Part shown: positions 1 to 9,244 of the stretch, piece by piece
Position numbering within the stretch: position 1 is the first letter of the stretch
Layout of the letters: each line of letters opens with the position of its first letter
Assembly (NCBI GenBank): GCA_050018455.1
Contig: JBEKAA010000004.1
Span: 124,001-188,000 of the forward strand
Source of the DNA: RBG-13-68-16 sp050018455
Lineage (GTDB): Bacteria; Acidobacteriota; Thermoanaerobaculia; Thermoanaerobaculales; Thermoanaerobaculaceae
Reading direction: 5' to 3'
DNA length: 64,000 nt
Made by a program: the position numbers and the translations under genes
Notes under the pieces: generated by a model
Database searches by the model: none
The model's input: only the letters and a program-made list of their open reading frames with translations
What the model was told of the DNA's origin: nothing

Positions 1-669
1 CGCCAAGCGAGGGTGTTCTCTGCGGCAGCCTCGGAGGAGGCGCACCGGCTGCTCGCGGACGCCGTCGCCGGCGAGCGCTACGGTGAGGGGAGCGAGTTTC
101 GGAAGGACCTGGGCAGCACGACCCGCGGGGCTGCCGCCGCGGCAGGCAGTGCGGTACACCGGGTTCTCGAGCAACTCGACCTCACGGGCGATCTCGAAGC
201 CGGTCTCGCCCAGGGGAACGAGCGGCTGGCAAGAGCCCTCGAAGATCTCGTCGATCCGGGCGCCATGGTGGGTGCTCTCGCCCGAGCCGAGGATCTCCTG
301 AGGCGCGTGGCCCATGGTCCCTTGCTGGACCGGCTTCGCGCGATCGCGGGCCACGTGATTGCGCGAGAGCTGCCCGTGCTTCTCGCGCCGGGCGACGCGG
401 CCGGCGCTCCGGTGGGTTTCGTCTCCGGCACGATCGACCTTGTGTACCGGGACCCCGACACCGGGGAGTTGGTGATCGCGGATTACAAGACCGACGAGGT
501 GGACGGCGAGACGGAACTCCAGGAGCGTGCGGGCGCCTACGCTGCGCAAGGAGCGGTCTATCGGCGCGCGCTGCGGGAGGCGCTCGGACTCTCGAAGGAC
601 CCCTGGTTCGAGCTCTGGTTCATACATCTCGGGGTGGTCGTGCCGGTTCCCTTGCAGCCGAGCTGTTGA
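1..669 (+). CDS. C-terminal part of a UvrD/AddA-type helicase-nuclease (PD-(D/E)XK nuclease domain), truncated by window edge
   Basis: The reading frame is open from base 1 and ends at TGA 667-669, so only the last ~222 residues of a longer protein are here. The visible part has the layout of the RecB/AddA nuclease module: a helical AGSAVHRVLE segment (the family's conserved G-x-x-x-H), then GTIDLVYRD, then VIADYKTD. The Asp of the GTID strand and the D-x-K of DYKT are the metal-binding and catalytic residues of PD-(D/E)XK nucleases. In the family this domain ends a UvrD-like helicase that processes double-strand breaks with AddB or RecC-type partners. The helicase motifs must lie upstream of the window, so AddA, RecB or a stand-alone helicase-exonuclease cannot be told apart. 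The C-terminus (VPVPLQPSC) is ordinary. Confidence 0.8.
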   Translation, partial: RQARVFSAAASEEAHRLLADAVAGERYGEGSEFRKDLGSTTRGAAAAAGSAVHRVLEQLDLTGDLEAGLAQGNERLARALEDLVDPGAMVGALARAEDLLRRVAHGPLLDRLRAIAGHVIARELPVLLAPGDAAGAPVGFVSGTIDLVYRDPDTGELVIADYKTDEVDGETELQERAGAYAAQGAVYRRALREALGLSKDPWFELWFIHLGVVVPVPLQPSC

Positions 670-755
670 CCACCGTGCGCGGCTCGCAGTTCATCCAGCG
701 TCTCAAGCGCACAAACCGGTCCGGTTGTGGCAAGATGCGCGCGGCAGGGCCGTGA

Positions 756-1238
756 ATGGCGCGAGGGAGTGTCACGATCGAGATCCGCCCGGCGGACAAC
801 GAGGAAGCGGTGGCGAACGCCCGCACGCTTTTCAAGGAGTACGCGTCCGCACTCGGGCGGCACCTCTCGTTCGAGGAGTTCGCCCGCGAGCTCACCGATC
901 TCCCCGGCGAGTACGCTCCTCCGCGCGGAGCGCTCCTGCTGGCGAGCTGCAACGGGAGGTTGGCCGGCTGTGTGGCGCTCCGACCGCTCGGCGAAGGTGT
1001 CTGCGAGATGAGGCGCCTCTACGTCCGCCATCACTTCCGCGGAAAAGGGGTCGGCAGGCGGTTGTCGGCTGCGGTGATCGATGGGGCGCGCGAGCGCGGC
1101 TACCGTGCCATGCGAATCAGTTTTGCACCCTGGATGGAGGAGGCGATCGCCATCTACCGCGCGCTCGGCTTTCGCCCGATCGAGGCGTACCGGCCGGACG
1201 TTTTCGAGGGTTCGCTGTTCTTGGAGCTCGCGCTGTGA
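756..1238 (+). CDS. GNAT-family N-acetyltransferase
   Basis: This 160-residue protein is the usual single-domain GNAT length. The acetyl-CoA pyrophosphate-binding motif A is clear at about residues 87-105 (MRRLYVRHHFRGKGVGRRL, with the R/Q-x-x-G-x-G/A core as RGKGVG). It is followed by AIYRALGFRPIEAY, the motif B Tyr/Gly-Phe signature near the end of the fold. It is expected to move an acetyl group to an amine on a small molecule or protein; the substrate cannot be read from sequence. ATG 756 is the only reasonable start in this frame and lacks a good Shine-Dalgarno. It lies 86 bp after the nuclease gene on the same strand and is followed by the convergent glycosyltransferase gene. Confidence 0.88.
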   Translation: MARGSVTIEIRPADNEEAVANARTLFKEYASALGRHLSFEEFARELTDLPGEYAPPRGALLLASCNGRLAGCVALRPLGEGVCEMRRLYVRHHFRGKGVGRRLSAAVIDGARERGYRAMRISFAPWMEEAIAIYRALGFRPIEAYRPDVFEGSLFLELAL

Positions 1239-1285
1239 GCCTCGCCTCCGGCTCCTCCACCCCTCGGCACCTCTGCGGTTTCTTG

Positions 1286-2563
1286 CTAGCTCTTCGCGGG
1301 GCGGCGGTCGAAGCGTAGCGTCTTCACCCAGGTCTGCTTCTCCCGTTTGACGAGGTCGAGCCAGAGCGCTTTCGCCACGACGAGTATCCACAGCTGGCAG
1401 TAGGTGAAGTACGCCAGGACGATCAGTCCGATCTTCGCGAATGAGTCCTCTCGGTCGTACGAGAGGGCGAGCAGGATCTCCATGATGAAGAGCAGGAACG
1501 CGAGGACCCACACGGCAGTGTAGGGCCCCGGGAGCGGGATGGCGACGAGCCGGGCCAGGCTAGCCAGGAAGAGAAGGTCGGAAGCAACGATGGCCACGAA
1601 GAAGACGTAGTAGAGCGACAGGAGATACAGCACCTCGATGGCGAGAACCTTGTCCTTGAACTTCGGGATCTGTTTCACGAACTTGGTTGCAACGTAGTTA
1701 TTGCCCCGGACCCATCGTGTGCGCTGCTTGAACCACACGCTCCAGGTCTCTGGCTCCTGCTCGTGGGTGACCGCATACGGGATCACCTTGATCCGGAACC
1801 CTTCCATGTAGATCCGGATCGACATCTCGGAGTCCTCGGTGATCGCGCTCTCGTCCCACCCGCCGAGGTGGTCGAGGAGGGGGCGCCGGATGACGAAGTT
1901 CGTGCCCGGCAGCGTGGAGACGCGGAACAGCTTCCAGCGGCCCGCCTGCACGATCGACTGGAACGACAGCGTCTCGACGTTGATGAAGCGCGTGAGCAGG
2001 TTGCGGTCCTTGTTGACGGTGCGGAACTTGCCGATGCAGGCACCGAGCTCCGGGTGGAGCAGGAGTTGCGCTACGAGGTAGCGCAGGGCGGAGGGGTCCG
2101 GCGTGTTGTCGGCGTCGTAGACCGCGATCAGGCCGGCGTCCGTCTGGGCCAGCCCGATGTTGAGCGCGCGCGACTTCCCCTTGCCCCCTTCGCCCGGTTT
2201 GACGCTGATGAGCCGGATCCGTCGGTCGCGATCCGCGAACTCCTGGACGATGGCGCCGGTGTCGTCGCTCGAGCCGTCGTTGATCACCAGGACCTCGTAT
2301 CGATCCGTGGGGTAGTCGAACGCCAGCATCGCCTCCAGCGTGTTGCGGATGACAAGGCCCTCGTTATGGGCCGGGATCAGCACGGCAACCTCGGGCCAGT
2401 CGAAGCGCATAGCGTCCACCTCGCGGCTCTCTCTGGCGGAGCGGAGCGAGTGGAAAAAGCCAGCGACGGTGAGGACGAGCTGGTAGGCGATCATGAACCA
2501 GATCAGGATCACGGCCAGAACGAACACGATCGACAGGTCGAGCTGGAGCGCAGTCTCGCTCAT
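1286..2563 (-). CDS. Membrane family 2 glycosyltransferase (PgaC/hyaluronan-synthase-like)
   Basis: The 425-residue protein has an N-terminal membrane helix (about 11-38), a GT2 catalytic domain, and several C-terminal membrane helices (about 305-410). GT2 motifs are all present: VINDGSSDD (93-101), the DxD metal/nucleotide site DAD (150-152), the catalytic-base motif TED (242-244), and QRTRW (280-284), the Q/R-x-x-R-W signature of processive synthases. Such enzymes polymerise a beta-linked polysaccharide from a UDP-sugar and extrude it through the membrane. The ATG at 2563 overlaps the stop of the upstream DUF2334 gene as ATGA (2560-2563), so the two are probably translationally coupled. The pairing resembles PgaB/PgaC of poly-GlcNAc export, but the sugar is not determined. 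Confidence 0.88.
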   Translation of the reverse strand: MSETALQLDLSIVFVLAVILIWFMIAYQLVLTVAGFFHSLRSARESREVDAMRFDWPEVAVLIPAHNEGLVIRNTLEAMLAFDYPTDRYEVLVINDGSSDDTGAIVQEFADRDRRIRLISVKPGEGGKGKSRALNIGLAQTDAGLIAVYDADNTPDPSALRYLVAQLLLHPELGACIGKFRTVNKDRNLLTRFINVETLSFQSIVQAGRWKLFRVSTLPGTNFVIRRPLLDHLGGWDESAITEDSEMSIRIYMEGFRIKVIPYAVTHEQEPETWSVWFKQRTRWVRGNNYVATKFVKQIPKFKDKVLAIEVLYLLSLYYVFFVAIVASDLLFLASLARLVAIPLPGPYTAVWVLAFLLFIMEILLALSYDREDSFAKIGLIVLAYFTYCQLWILVVAKALWLDLVKREKQTWVKTLRFDRRPAKS

Positions 2564-5500
2564 GTCGCCCGCCGGGGGGAGCGCGGGCGCACGCGCACGA
2601 TCAGGTAGAGGGACGCGAGAAGGCCGACCGACAGGCCGCCGAAGATCACGATCACGTACGAAGACCAGAAGCTCGTGATGTCGACGCCGTAGGAGACGGT
2701 GCTCTGGGTCACCAGCAGGACGGAGTGCTCACCGGGCGGGAGGATGAGCGCCTCCATCCCGTTGCCCTTGAGGGCCTCGAACGACGTCTCCCGCCCGTCG
2801 ACGAAGAGCGCGAACGGCTGGCGCGTGAGGGTCGCGATGCAACGGTTGTCCGATCGATACCCGAAGGTCACGCTTCGCTGGGAGCTCTTCTGGTACAGCA
2901 GATCGCCGGTCAGCGACAGAAGGTGAGAATCCGGCGGACCCGGCTGCAAGGCCTGCAGCGTCGGCTGGACTTCCAGGATCGTGTAGCTCCCCACCGGAAG
3001 GAGGAACCGGCCCCTTCCCAGCGTGTGCAGCCTTTGGTTGTCTCGCCAGATCTCCTGCACGTCGCTCGCGAGCTGCAGCACGATGGGCGTCGGCGTCTTG
3101 ACTCCCCACCCTTCCTCCAGCCTGGTGACCTTGGTGCGCGCTGCGTAGGCTGCCGGAAGCAGGGCGAGGTCCTGCTGGTTGATGCTCGACTCCGAGTAGA
3201 TCGCGACGCGCTGCGCGCCCCTGGCCGCCGAGTTGACCAGCCACGCAGCTTCCGTGCCGGTCTGGATGCGCGTTGGGAAGGGCATGATCGCGTTCTCGGC
3301 GCGGAACGAGAGGATGTTGAGGTCGAGGGCCAGCTCGTCGGGAGCCACGAGGCCCGCGTAGCGCGCGGCTGTCGCTTCGTAGCGCCGCGGGTCGGTGGAC
3401 CACAAGCTTTCCGGGTCCTCGATCTGGAGATTGAAGACGTGCTTCGTGCGGAGAGCCGCAATCTGCCGCGCGTCCACCCCGAGCCATGTGCGCATCTCGG
3501 GCACCGCGAGGCTGTCGTAGACGGTCACGATCGTCTGAAAACCTGGTTTGCCTTTCGCCACCGCGTCGGCCATCGTTAGCAGCGAGTCGTGGAGCTGAAC
3601 GACCTTGGCGACTCGGTAGCGGCCGAAGGCGGCCAAGGCCGCGGCATCCCGCCGCCAGAAGCGCGGCGAGGCCTGATCGAGGAGCTCGATCGGGTCGAAC
3701 CCGGCCTGGTGTCGGAACTCGTTGCGGGCCGACGGGTGCATGGGCGTCAAGAGCTGCGGGTCTTTCATCCCGCGTCCCGCCTCGAAGCACAGCTCCCCGA
3801 TGTTGACACCGTCCCAGTCGTTGCCGGCCAGCAGCGTGCGATAGAACTCGATCGCGGCGGCCAGGCACGCCGGATCCGTCAGGGCGACCGGATACCGCCA
3901 GGTCGGTCGCACGTCCTCGCCTTTGTAGTTCTTCTCCCGCCACTCCGGGTGGTCCCGCCAGAACTTCTCATTGACCTGGGGCGGCTCGATCCAGCAGTAG
4001 ACCAGGATGCCGTTGGCGTGACAGAGGCTGATGAGGCGCCTGTAGTCGTACGTCCACTTGGCGTACTCGTGCCAGCCACCTACGTGGAGTACGCGGATTC
4101 CAGCGGCTGCCCACCGTGGGACGAGTTGCTCGATGCTCACGGTGTGCCGGTAGCCCGGGTCGAAGTACATCTCGAGCTGTTCGCGGCGGATCATCGGCGT
4201 GAGCGCGAAGAAGTGCTCCACGTAGTGCACCATGTACGGGAAGCGGGAGTAGCCGCCCGTGCTGGCCGGATCGAACCGGGTGCCGAAGAGGATGAACCGC
4301 CCGCGTCCGTAGCGCCTCCCGATCACCACGGGCATGTCGGTGACCTCATCGGTCGCGAGAAGCTCGTCGTTGTCCGTGGTCTCGAACTTGTTCATCACCT
4401 CGCCCGACTTCCAGTGCAGGGGTTCGTCCGGGAAGAGCTGATCCCGCACCCGCTCGATGAGCAGGGTCGACTCGAGAAACTTGACGCCCAGGGCGGTCGC
4501 CAGGTCGTTGCGGAAGTCGGTGATCAGGTTGCCGCCGTCGGCCACGAACTCCTTGAGCGCCTCGATCTGCTTGGCAGTGAGCGCCTCGGTGATCGTGTAC
4601 GGGACGATGACGAGGTTGTGCTCGCCTGTGTCGATCGCCAGGCTCGGCGTCAGAGGCACCCGCTCGACCGGGATGTTGACTGCCTCGAACGGCGCCGCGA
4701 GGCTCGCCTGGTCGTTCGCTGCGCCGCCGGTGGCTTGCGGGTCGTAGAGAAAGAGAGCATCGGCCGGCCGGTGCGGCTCTTCGCTCTTCGAGAGCCGGGC
4801 CAGCAAGGCGCCGGCGCGGTTCTTCGCCGTCTCCCACAGGGACACCGCCCGCTCCCGGTACTCGCGTGGTTCGGCGACGTAGATCCATCGGGGTGGGAGT
4901 TTCACCTCGCGCTGCACCCGGCCGTGCAGACGGGTGGGAGACACCTCGCGCCTCACGACCTGGCCGTCGCCGTCGAGCCACGACTCCCGCAGGTACTGGT
5001 CGGCCAGTGCGAGGTTGATCGTCGCGTTTCCGCTCGCGATGGCGCGGTCGTCCATCAGGACCGTGTTCGGCATTTCGCGGACGTCGACGAACGTGTACCC
5101 CAGCGCCCGGAAGCCGTCCACGAGATGAGCGAGGAACTCGATCTTCACGAACGGGTGGAAAAACGCCGACGCGAAACCGTCTCGCACCGCCAGGTTGGCT
5201 TTCGCGAATGAGAGCAACTGGTCGACCGCCTCTTGCTCCTTTGCGGGCTTCGGATCGAGAGGAATGTAGCCGAGGTTCTCGGGCAGTATCCGCTGGCCGT
5301 ACATGTCGCGCTTGATGACGTAGGGGAAGTACTGGCTGTAGTCGAGGTTGTCGAGGACGAGCCGCTGTTCCATTGCGGTCGAGAAGTGCTCGGCGATGAC
5401 GGAGTAGTCGAGCGTGGAAGCGCTGTAGTGCGGGGTCTCCCACACCAGGGGGTAGACTCCGTTCTTGATGCACTCCACGACGCCGTCACGCAGCTTGCGC

Positions 5501-6549
5501 GCAACGTACTCCTTCGAGTCCATCGGCAGGACCCGGTTCCGGCTCTCGTCCCAGAACTCGTAGTCGGAGGCACTCTCGCCCTTGTACTGGTGCGTCGTGC
5601 CGTGCAGGACGATCGTCCCGCCGTGCTCCATCACGTAGTGGAGGGCGTCGACGTAGTCCGGCTTCTCCGACATCGCGACGCGAGTCTGCGTGGCAGGGTT
5701 GACGTAGTAGGGGATGATGCCCACCAGGAACGGGATCCGACGTGCCGAAAGCAGATCGGCGATGGCGCGCAGGCTCGCGGGGTCGGAGAACGGGTTCGTG
5801 TCCTCGATTCGGATGAGCGCCGAGTGAGAGCGCGGATGGTCCTCGTTGAGGATCTCGTGCAGCAGATCCGCGAAGTAGAGGTATCGATCGGCCTCGGTTG
5901 CGTACGAGAACGGCGAGTCCACGAGACACCAGAAGGACCCCGAGCGTATTGCGTACGGCACCGTGAGCTTGTTCTTGCTCGATGTCGTGGTGGCGAGAAC
6001 TTGGCAGCGGGCCGGATCAACGACCTTGATGATGTTTGCGTTGGGTTCGCTCTTTGTGAAGCGGTACTCTCCGGCCTGAACGGAGTCGAAGACCGAAGTC
6101 GTGTCGAACCCCTGTGCGACGAAACCGAAACGACTTGCCAGATCGCAGGAGCGCCCGAACTCCGCGAGACCGGTGTTGAGCCAGACGAAGGTGGCCTGGG
6201 CCGCGTACGCATCCCGCAGGAGCGCCGGTGGGGGGGCGTAAGCACGCGTGTAGCCGATGAAGAAGGTCACGTCGAAGCCGGCATTGCCGTCGGACTTGTA
6301 TGTATCTGCAGATTGGAGAGTCACATCGGTCTTGAAGTGTCCGAGCAGCTGCCAAAGCTGGCGGGCGTCCCCGAGACCGCTCGCCACCGGGGTGGGGCCG
6401 GGCTCGTACAGGACGAGGATCTTCTTGACTCCGTCCGTGGACGCCGCCAGCGTCGCCGTCGCGGCCAGGAGGACCGCCAGCGCTGCGAGACGGCTTCTCC
6501 TCGCCCTGCCGAAGTCGGTGTAGTTCGTGATGCGGTGTTTCAAACCCAT
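2560..6549 (-). CDS. Giant DUF2334 polysaccharide-deacetylase-like / glycoside-hydrolase-like membrane-anchored protein
   Basis: The protein has ~1,329 residues. I chose ATG 6549 (MGLKHRITNYTDF) over GTG 6597 because it starts directly at a signal peptide (RRSRLAALAVLLAATATLAAS). Visible order: a Rossmann-like segment (about 40-230); a DUF2334 deacetylase-like domain with LIRIEDTNPF (about 245-254), HGTTHQY (about 316-322) and FFHPF, matching the metal-binding Asp/His pattern; a glutamine-amidotransferase-like domain (VADGGNLITDFRND); a TIM-barrel GHL-type segment (MYFDPGYRHTVS, WIEPPQVNEKFWRDHPEW, WDGVNIGELCF); a beta-rich region; and one C-terminal helix (SFWSSYVIVIFGGLSVGLLASL) with an Arg-rich cytoplasmic tail. 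PgaB also joins a deacetylase to a hydrolase barrel, so this probably edits a nascent polysaccharide in the periplasm. It is encoded directly upstream of the GT2 gene with an ATGA overlap. Confidence 0.78.
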   Translation of the reverse strand: MGLKHRITNYTDFGRARRSRLAALAVLLAATATLAASTDGVKKILVLYEPGPTPVASGLGDARQLWQLLGHFKTDVTLQSADTYKSDGNAGFDVTFFIGYTRAYAPPPALLRDAYAAQATFVWLNTGLAEFGRSCDLASRFGFVAQGFDTTSVFDSVQAGEYRFTKSEPNANIIKVVDPARCQVLATTTSSKNKLTVPYAIRSGSFWCLVDSPFSYATEADRYLYFADLLHEILNEDHPRSHSALIRIEDTNPFSDPASLRAIADLLSARRIPFLVGIIPYYVNPATQTRVAMSEKPDYVDALHYVMEHGGTIVLHGTTHQYKGESASDYEFWDESRNRVLPMDSKEYVARKLRDGVVECIKNGVYPLVWETPHYSASTLDYSVIAEHFSTAMEQRLVLDNLDYSQYFPYVIKRDMYGQRILPENLGYIPLDPKPAKEQEAVDQLLSFAKANLAVRDGFASAFFHPFVKIEFLAHLVDGFRALGYTFVDVREMPNTVLMDDRAIASGNATINLALADQYLRESWLDGDGQVVRREVSPTRLHGRVQREVKLPPRWIYVAEPREYRERAVSLWETAKNRAGALLARLSKSEEPHRPADALFLYDPQATGGAANDQASLAAPFEAVNIPVERVPLTPSLAIDTGEHNLVIVPYTITEALTAKQIEALKEFVADGGNLITDFRNDLATALGVKFLESTLLIERVRDQLFPDEPLHWKSGEVMNKFETTDNDELLATDEVTDMPVVIGRRYGRGRFILFGTRFDPASTGGYSRFPYMVHYVEHFFALTPMIRREQLEMYFDPGYRHTVSIEQLVPRWAAAGIRVLHVGGWHEYAKWTYDYRRLISLCHANGILVYCWIEPPQVNEKFWRDHPEWREKNYKGEDVRPTWRYPVALTDPACLAAAIEFYRTLLAGNDWDGVNIGELCFEAGRGMKDPQLLTPMHPSARNEFRHQAGFDPIELLDQASPRFWRRDAAALAAFGRYRVAKVVQLHDSLLTMADAVAKGKPGFQTIVTVYDSLAVPEMRTWLGVDARQIAALRTKHVFNLQIEDPESLWSTDPRRYEATAARYAGLVAPDELALDLNILSFRAENAIMPFPTRIQTGTEAAWLVNSAARGAQRVAIYSESSINQQDLALLPAAYAARTKVTRLEEGWGVKTPTPIVLQLASDVQEIWRDNQRLHTLGRGRFLLPVGSYTILEVQPTLQALQPGPPDSHLLSLTGDLLYQKSSQRSVTFGYRSDNRCIATLTRQPFALFVDGRETSFEALKGNGMEALILPPGEHSVLLVTQSTVSYGVDITSFWSSYVIVIFGGLSVGLLASLYLIVRVRPRSPRRAT

Positions 6550-6667
6550 CCAGCCTTGCCGAGCCCCGTCGTCCCAACGTGGAATTTCGCAATGCACCGC
6601 GAAGGTGTTCCCGGTCAGGATGGTAGCACGCGGGGACGGGCCGATTCCGGTGTGCTACCGTCCCCCC

Positions 6668-8290
6668 GTGAAGCGGGGCGTCGGCGTATTCACCCGGCGG
6701 TTAGGGCCGCTATTGGCGGTGTGTGCCGCGGTGACTGGCTTCGCCGGAGTCGCTCTAACCGGGAGCAGGGCCGGTGTGTCGCCGACACCCCGTGGGGCGC
6801 CGGTCCCCCGGGTGGGGTTCACGGTGCACTGGGACTTCCTCGCGAGCGCCGACGACGCCGAAAGGCTCGTGTCGTTCGCCATCGAGAACGGGGCCGAGAT
6901 TCTCAACGTCGTCCCCCCGCCCCACATCTGGGAGGACCCGGCAAGCCTCGCGATCCTGAAGAGGATCTTCGCCCAGGCGGCCGCCCGCGGCGTCGGCGTC
7001 GTTCTCAACCGCATCGACGGCAGCTCTCTCCCGGGTGTCGGGGGAGATCGGCGCAACTGGCTGTACAGCAACGTCCTGACGGAGCGCGGGCGACTTCCAT
7101 CGGGCCGGCCGACGCCGGATTTCTTTCTCTCCACGGTGGGCAAGCCGGAGTACGAACGCTGGTTGCGCGAGGAGACCGCGTTCTACGCCGACGCCTTCTC
7201 CTCCGAACCCGCGCTGCTGGCCTTCGGCGTCGGGCTCTTCAACGAACCGTTCGTCTCCCAGCGCGGGAGCCTGCTGTGCTTCGACGCCTCGACCGATTCC
7301 TACGAGATCGCCCAGTACACGCCGTCCGTGGCCGACCTCTGGCGGCGGTCTCTCGCGCAGAGGTTCGGCGGGATCGCCGGCGTGAACAGCCGCTACCGCA
7401 CCCGGTTCAAGGCGCTCGACGTGGTGCCCATGCCTCTTAATGAGAACGATCCCTCGTTCGGTGATGCCTCCGCCGCGTACTTCGACTTCGTCTCGACGAT
7501 CAACGCCTGGGTCGTGCGGCAGATCGACGAGTGCAGGGCGCTCTGGCGCACGCGCGCCCGCCGAGGTGTGCCGTTCATGCTTCAGTTCTCCGGGTACGTG
7601 CCGGAGAAGCTCGAGAAGGGCCGCGCCGCCTTCGCGGCTCTCGACATCTTCGACTGGATGACGCGGGTCGATGCGCTGGGTCTGTCCGCCTACACCAACT
7701 GCGAGTACCCGGACCTCGGCCACGCCTCGGTGGTTGCGATGGTCGACTTCCTCCGCCTGGGCCCGCTGCTCGGCACGCCGGTCTGGGTCCTCGAGGGAGG
7801 CAGCGAGTGCGACGGCGCCGTGCTCGACCGCGATGAGCTCCGCTTCTTCGCCACCGTCGCCGCGCCGCTTCGCCCGGCATCCGTGATCTACGAGTTCCTC
7901 AAGATGAGCTACGCGGAACACTTCTCGACGTCGGCGGGCAAGATGATGTCCGTCGCCGGTGTGCCGCGCCCTCCGGCGGTCGCGGCGGTTCGCGAGGCCC
8001 TGCAGCGGGCGAAGGCGTCGGTGCCGGCCGGCTCGACGACGTACGTCCTCGACGACCTCACCGCCTTGCCCGAAGACGCCGAGTTGCTCGCCGCGCGCAA
8101 GCGGCTCGCGCGGCTGGCAGTGACCCGTCCCATGACGTTCGTCCCTCCAAGGGCGCTCTCGGCGCTTCCACGGGGGGCCACGCTGGTCGTGCCATCGCGC
8201 GCCGAGATCTTCGCCTGGCGGGAGCGCCTGGCGGCGCAGGGTGTGACCGTTGCCGGCCCGGAGACGGTGTTCGAGCCTTTGCAACGCTGA
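6668..8290 (+). CDS. Secreted GH-A-clan-like glycoside hydrolase
   Basis: From GTG 6668 the product is 540 residues and begins with a signal peptide (VKRGVGVFTRRLGPLLAVCAA). ATG 6620, with a TCAGGA before it, is an alternative that would add 16 residues. The rest looks like one TIM barrel: VGFTVHWDF on the first strand, FGVGLFNEPF around E193 (the N-E-P acid/base motif of clan GH-A) and PVWVLEGGSE around E376 (nucleophile position on strand 7). The spacing of ~180 residues between the two glutamates suits GH5/GH42-type enzymes. Family and substrate are unknown. It is divergent from the DUF2334/GT2 pair with only ~118 bp between chosen starts, suggesting joint regulation and a role in trimming the same polysaccharide. 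Confidence 0.7.
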   Translation: MKRGVGVFTRRLGPLLAVCAAVTGFAGVALTGSRAGVSPTPRGAPVPRVGFTVHWDFLASADDAERLVSFAIENGAEILNVVPPPHIWEDPASLAILKRIFAQAAARGVGVVLNRIDGSSLPGVGGDRRNWLYSNVLTERGRLPSGRPTPDFFLSTVGKPEYERWLREETAFYADAFSSEPALLAFGVGLFNEPFVSQRGSLLCFDASTDSYEIAQYTPSVADLWRRSLAQRFGGIAGVNSRYRTRFKALDVVPMPLNENDPSFGDASAAYFDFVSTINAWVVRQIDECRALWRTRARRGVPFMLQFSGYVPEKLEKGRAAFAALDIFDWMTRVDALGLSAYTNCEYPDLGHASVVAMVDFLRLGPLLGTPVWVLEGGSECDGAVLDRDELRFFATVAAPLRPASVIYEFLKMSYAEHFSTSAGKMMSVAGVPRPPAVAAVREALQRAKASVPAGSTTYVLDDLTALPEDAELLAARKRLARLAVTRPMTFVPPRALSALPRGATLVVPSRAEIFAWRERLAAQGVTVAGPETVFEPLQR

Positions 8291-8327
8291 GGGCTCTCTC
8301 GCGGTAGACTTGCGTCAAGGAGCCTTC

Positions 8328-9233
8328 ATGAACGAGAAATCTACCCGTGTGTTCCGGCCGGTACCGGTCCCAGGCCCGGCCCGTTTGTGGTTTGCGATCC
8401 TCGTGGCCGTGCTCGGGGTGCCGTTGCTCTGGCTGCTGTTCGAGCTGCTGCGTGTGCCGACGATCCGGTATGTCGTGGACAGCGCGAAGCTGACGATCTC
8501 CAGCTCTCTCGGATCGTCCCGCCAGGAGAAGACGATCTCGCTCGCGAGAATAGCCGAGGTGCGCCCGGAGTGGCTTCGCGACCGTTCGTTGCGCTTCGGG
8601 ACGGAGAAACCCGGATACTGCGTGGGCTTCTTCTCGTACCCGCGACTTGGCGAGGTCTTCCAGATCACCGACTGCTCCGATCTCGGCGTGTTGCTTTTTT
8701 CGAGCGGCGAAGCGACCCCGGTCGTTATCGCGCCCGCCGACCGCGACGGTTTCCTCAAGGCGCTCAACACCGCGCGACCCGGGACGTTCGAGCCTCCCGG
8801 GGAAAGAACGGCCTCGTGGTGGCTCACGCTGGCCACGGTTCTGGGAATTCTGCTGGCGGTCGTGCTCGTCCTCGCGATGATCTTCTTTGTTGCGCCCGCC
8901 CGGCTGTCGTACGTCGTTGGAGGAGGCACGCTGACGATCACCACGCTGTTTGGGCGGCGCTCGATGCTGCTCGCCCGTGCCCGCGCGATGCTCCACCGAC
9001 CGCTGCTCGGCCAACGGCTCTCCGGAGTGCCGCTGCCCGGCTACCAGGTGGGCTCGTGGATGCTCGACAGCATGGCGACCACGGTGCTCGCCTCCGCGCG
9101 CGACCAGGACGGGGTGATCGTCGAAGGCGACGGCCGGTTCTTCCTCAATCCTCTGGATCGGGAGGGATTTCTTTCGGCACTCGCAACCGAGGGCGCCACG
9201 GTCGTGACCGATACGGCGTTGCGTCGCCGCTGA
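8328..9233 (+). CDS. Membrane protein with two PH-like domains
   Basis: ATG 8328 is preceded by AAGGA at 8316-8320 with good spacing, so the 26 extra residues of the longer open frame are rejected. The 301-residue product has one N-terminal helix (LWFAILVAVLGVPLLWLLFELL) and a second membrane segment near residues 165-190 (TLATVLGILLAVVLVLAMIFFV). Each helix is followed by a similar beta-rich stretch: YVVDSAKLTISSSLGSSRQ..ISLARIAEV, then YVVGGGTLTITTLFGRRSM..LARARAML. This internal repeat and the DRDGFLKAL / DREGFLSAL endings suggest a duplicated bacterial PH-like (bPH) module. Function is unknown; bPH membrane proteins are often envelope-stress or transport accessories. It is 37 bp downstream of the glycosidase and may share its transcript. 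Confidence 0.65.
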   Translation: MNEKSTRVFRPVPVPGPARLWFAILVAVLGVPLLWLLFELLRVPTIRYVVDSAKLTISSSLGSSRQEKTISLARIAEVRPEWLRDRSLRFGTEKPGYCVGFFSYPRLGEVFQITDCSDLGVLLFSSGEATPVVIAPADRDGFLKALNTARPGTFEPPGERTASWWLTLATVLGILLAVVLVLAMIFFVAPARLSYVVGGGTLTITTLFGRRSMLLARARAMLHRPLLGQRLSGVPLPGYQVGSWMLDSMATTVLASARDQDGVIVEGDGRFFLNPLDREGFLSALATEGATVVTDTALRRR

Positions 9234-9244
9234 CCCGACCGGTC

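Noticed and set aside
1239..1285. Terminator between the convergent GNAT and glycosyltransferase genes
   Set aside because: No hairpin with a U-run could be found in the 47 bases.
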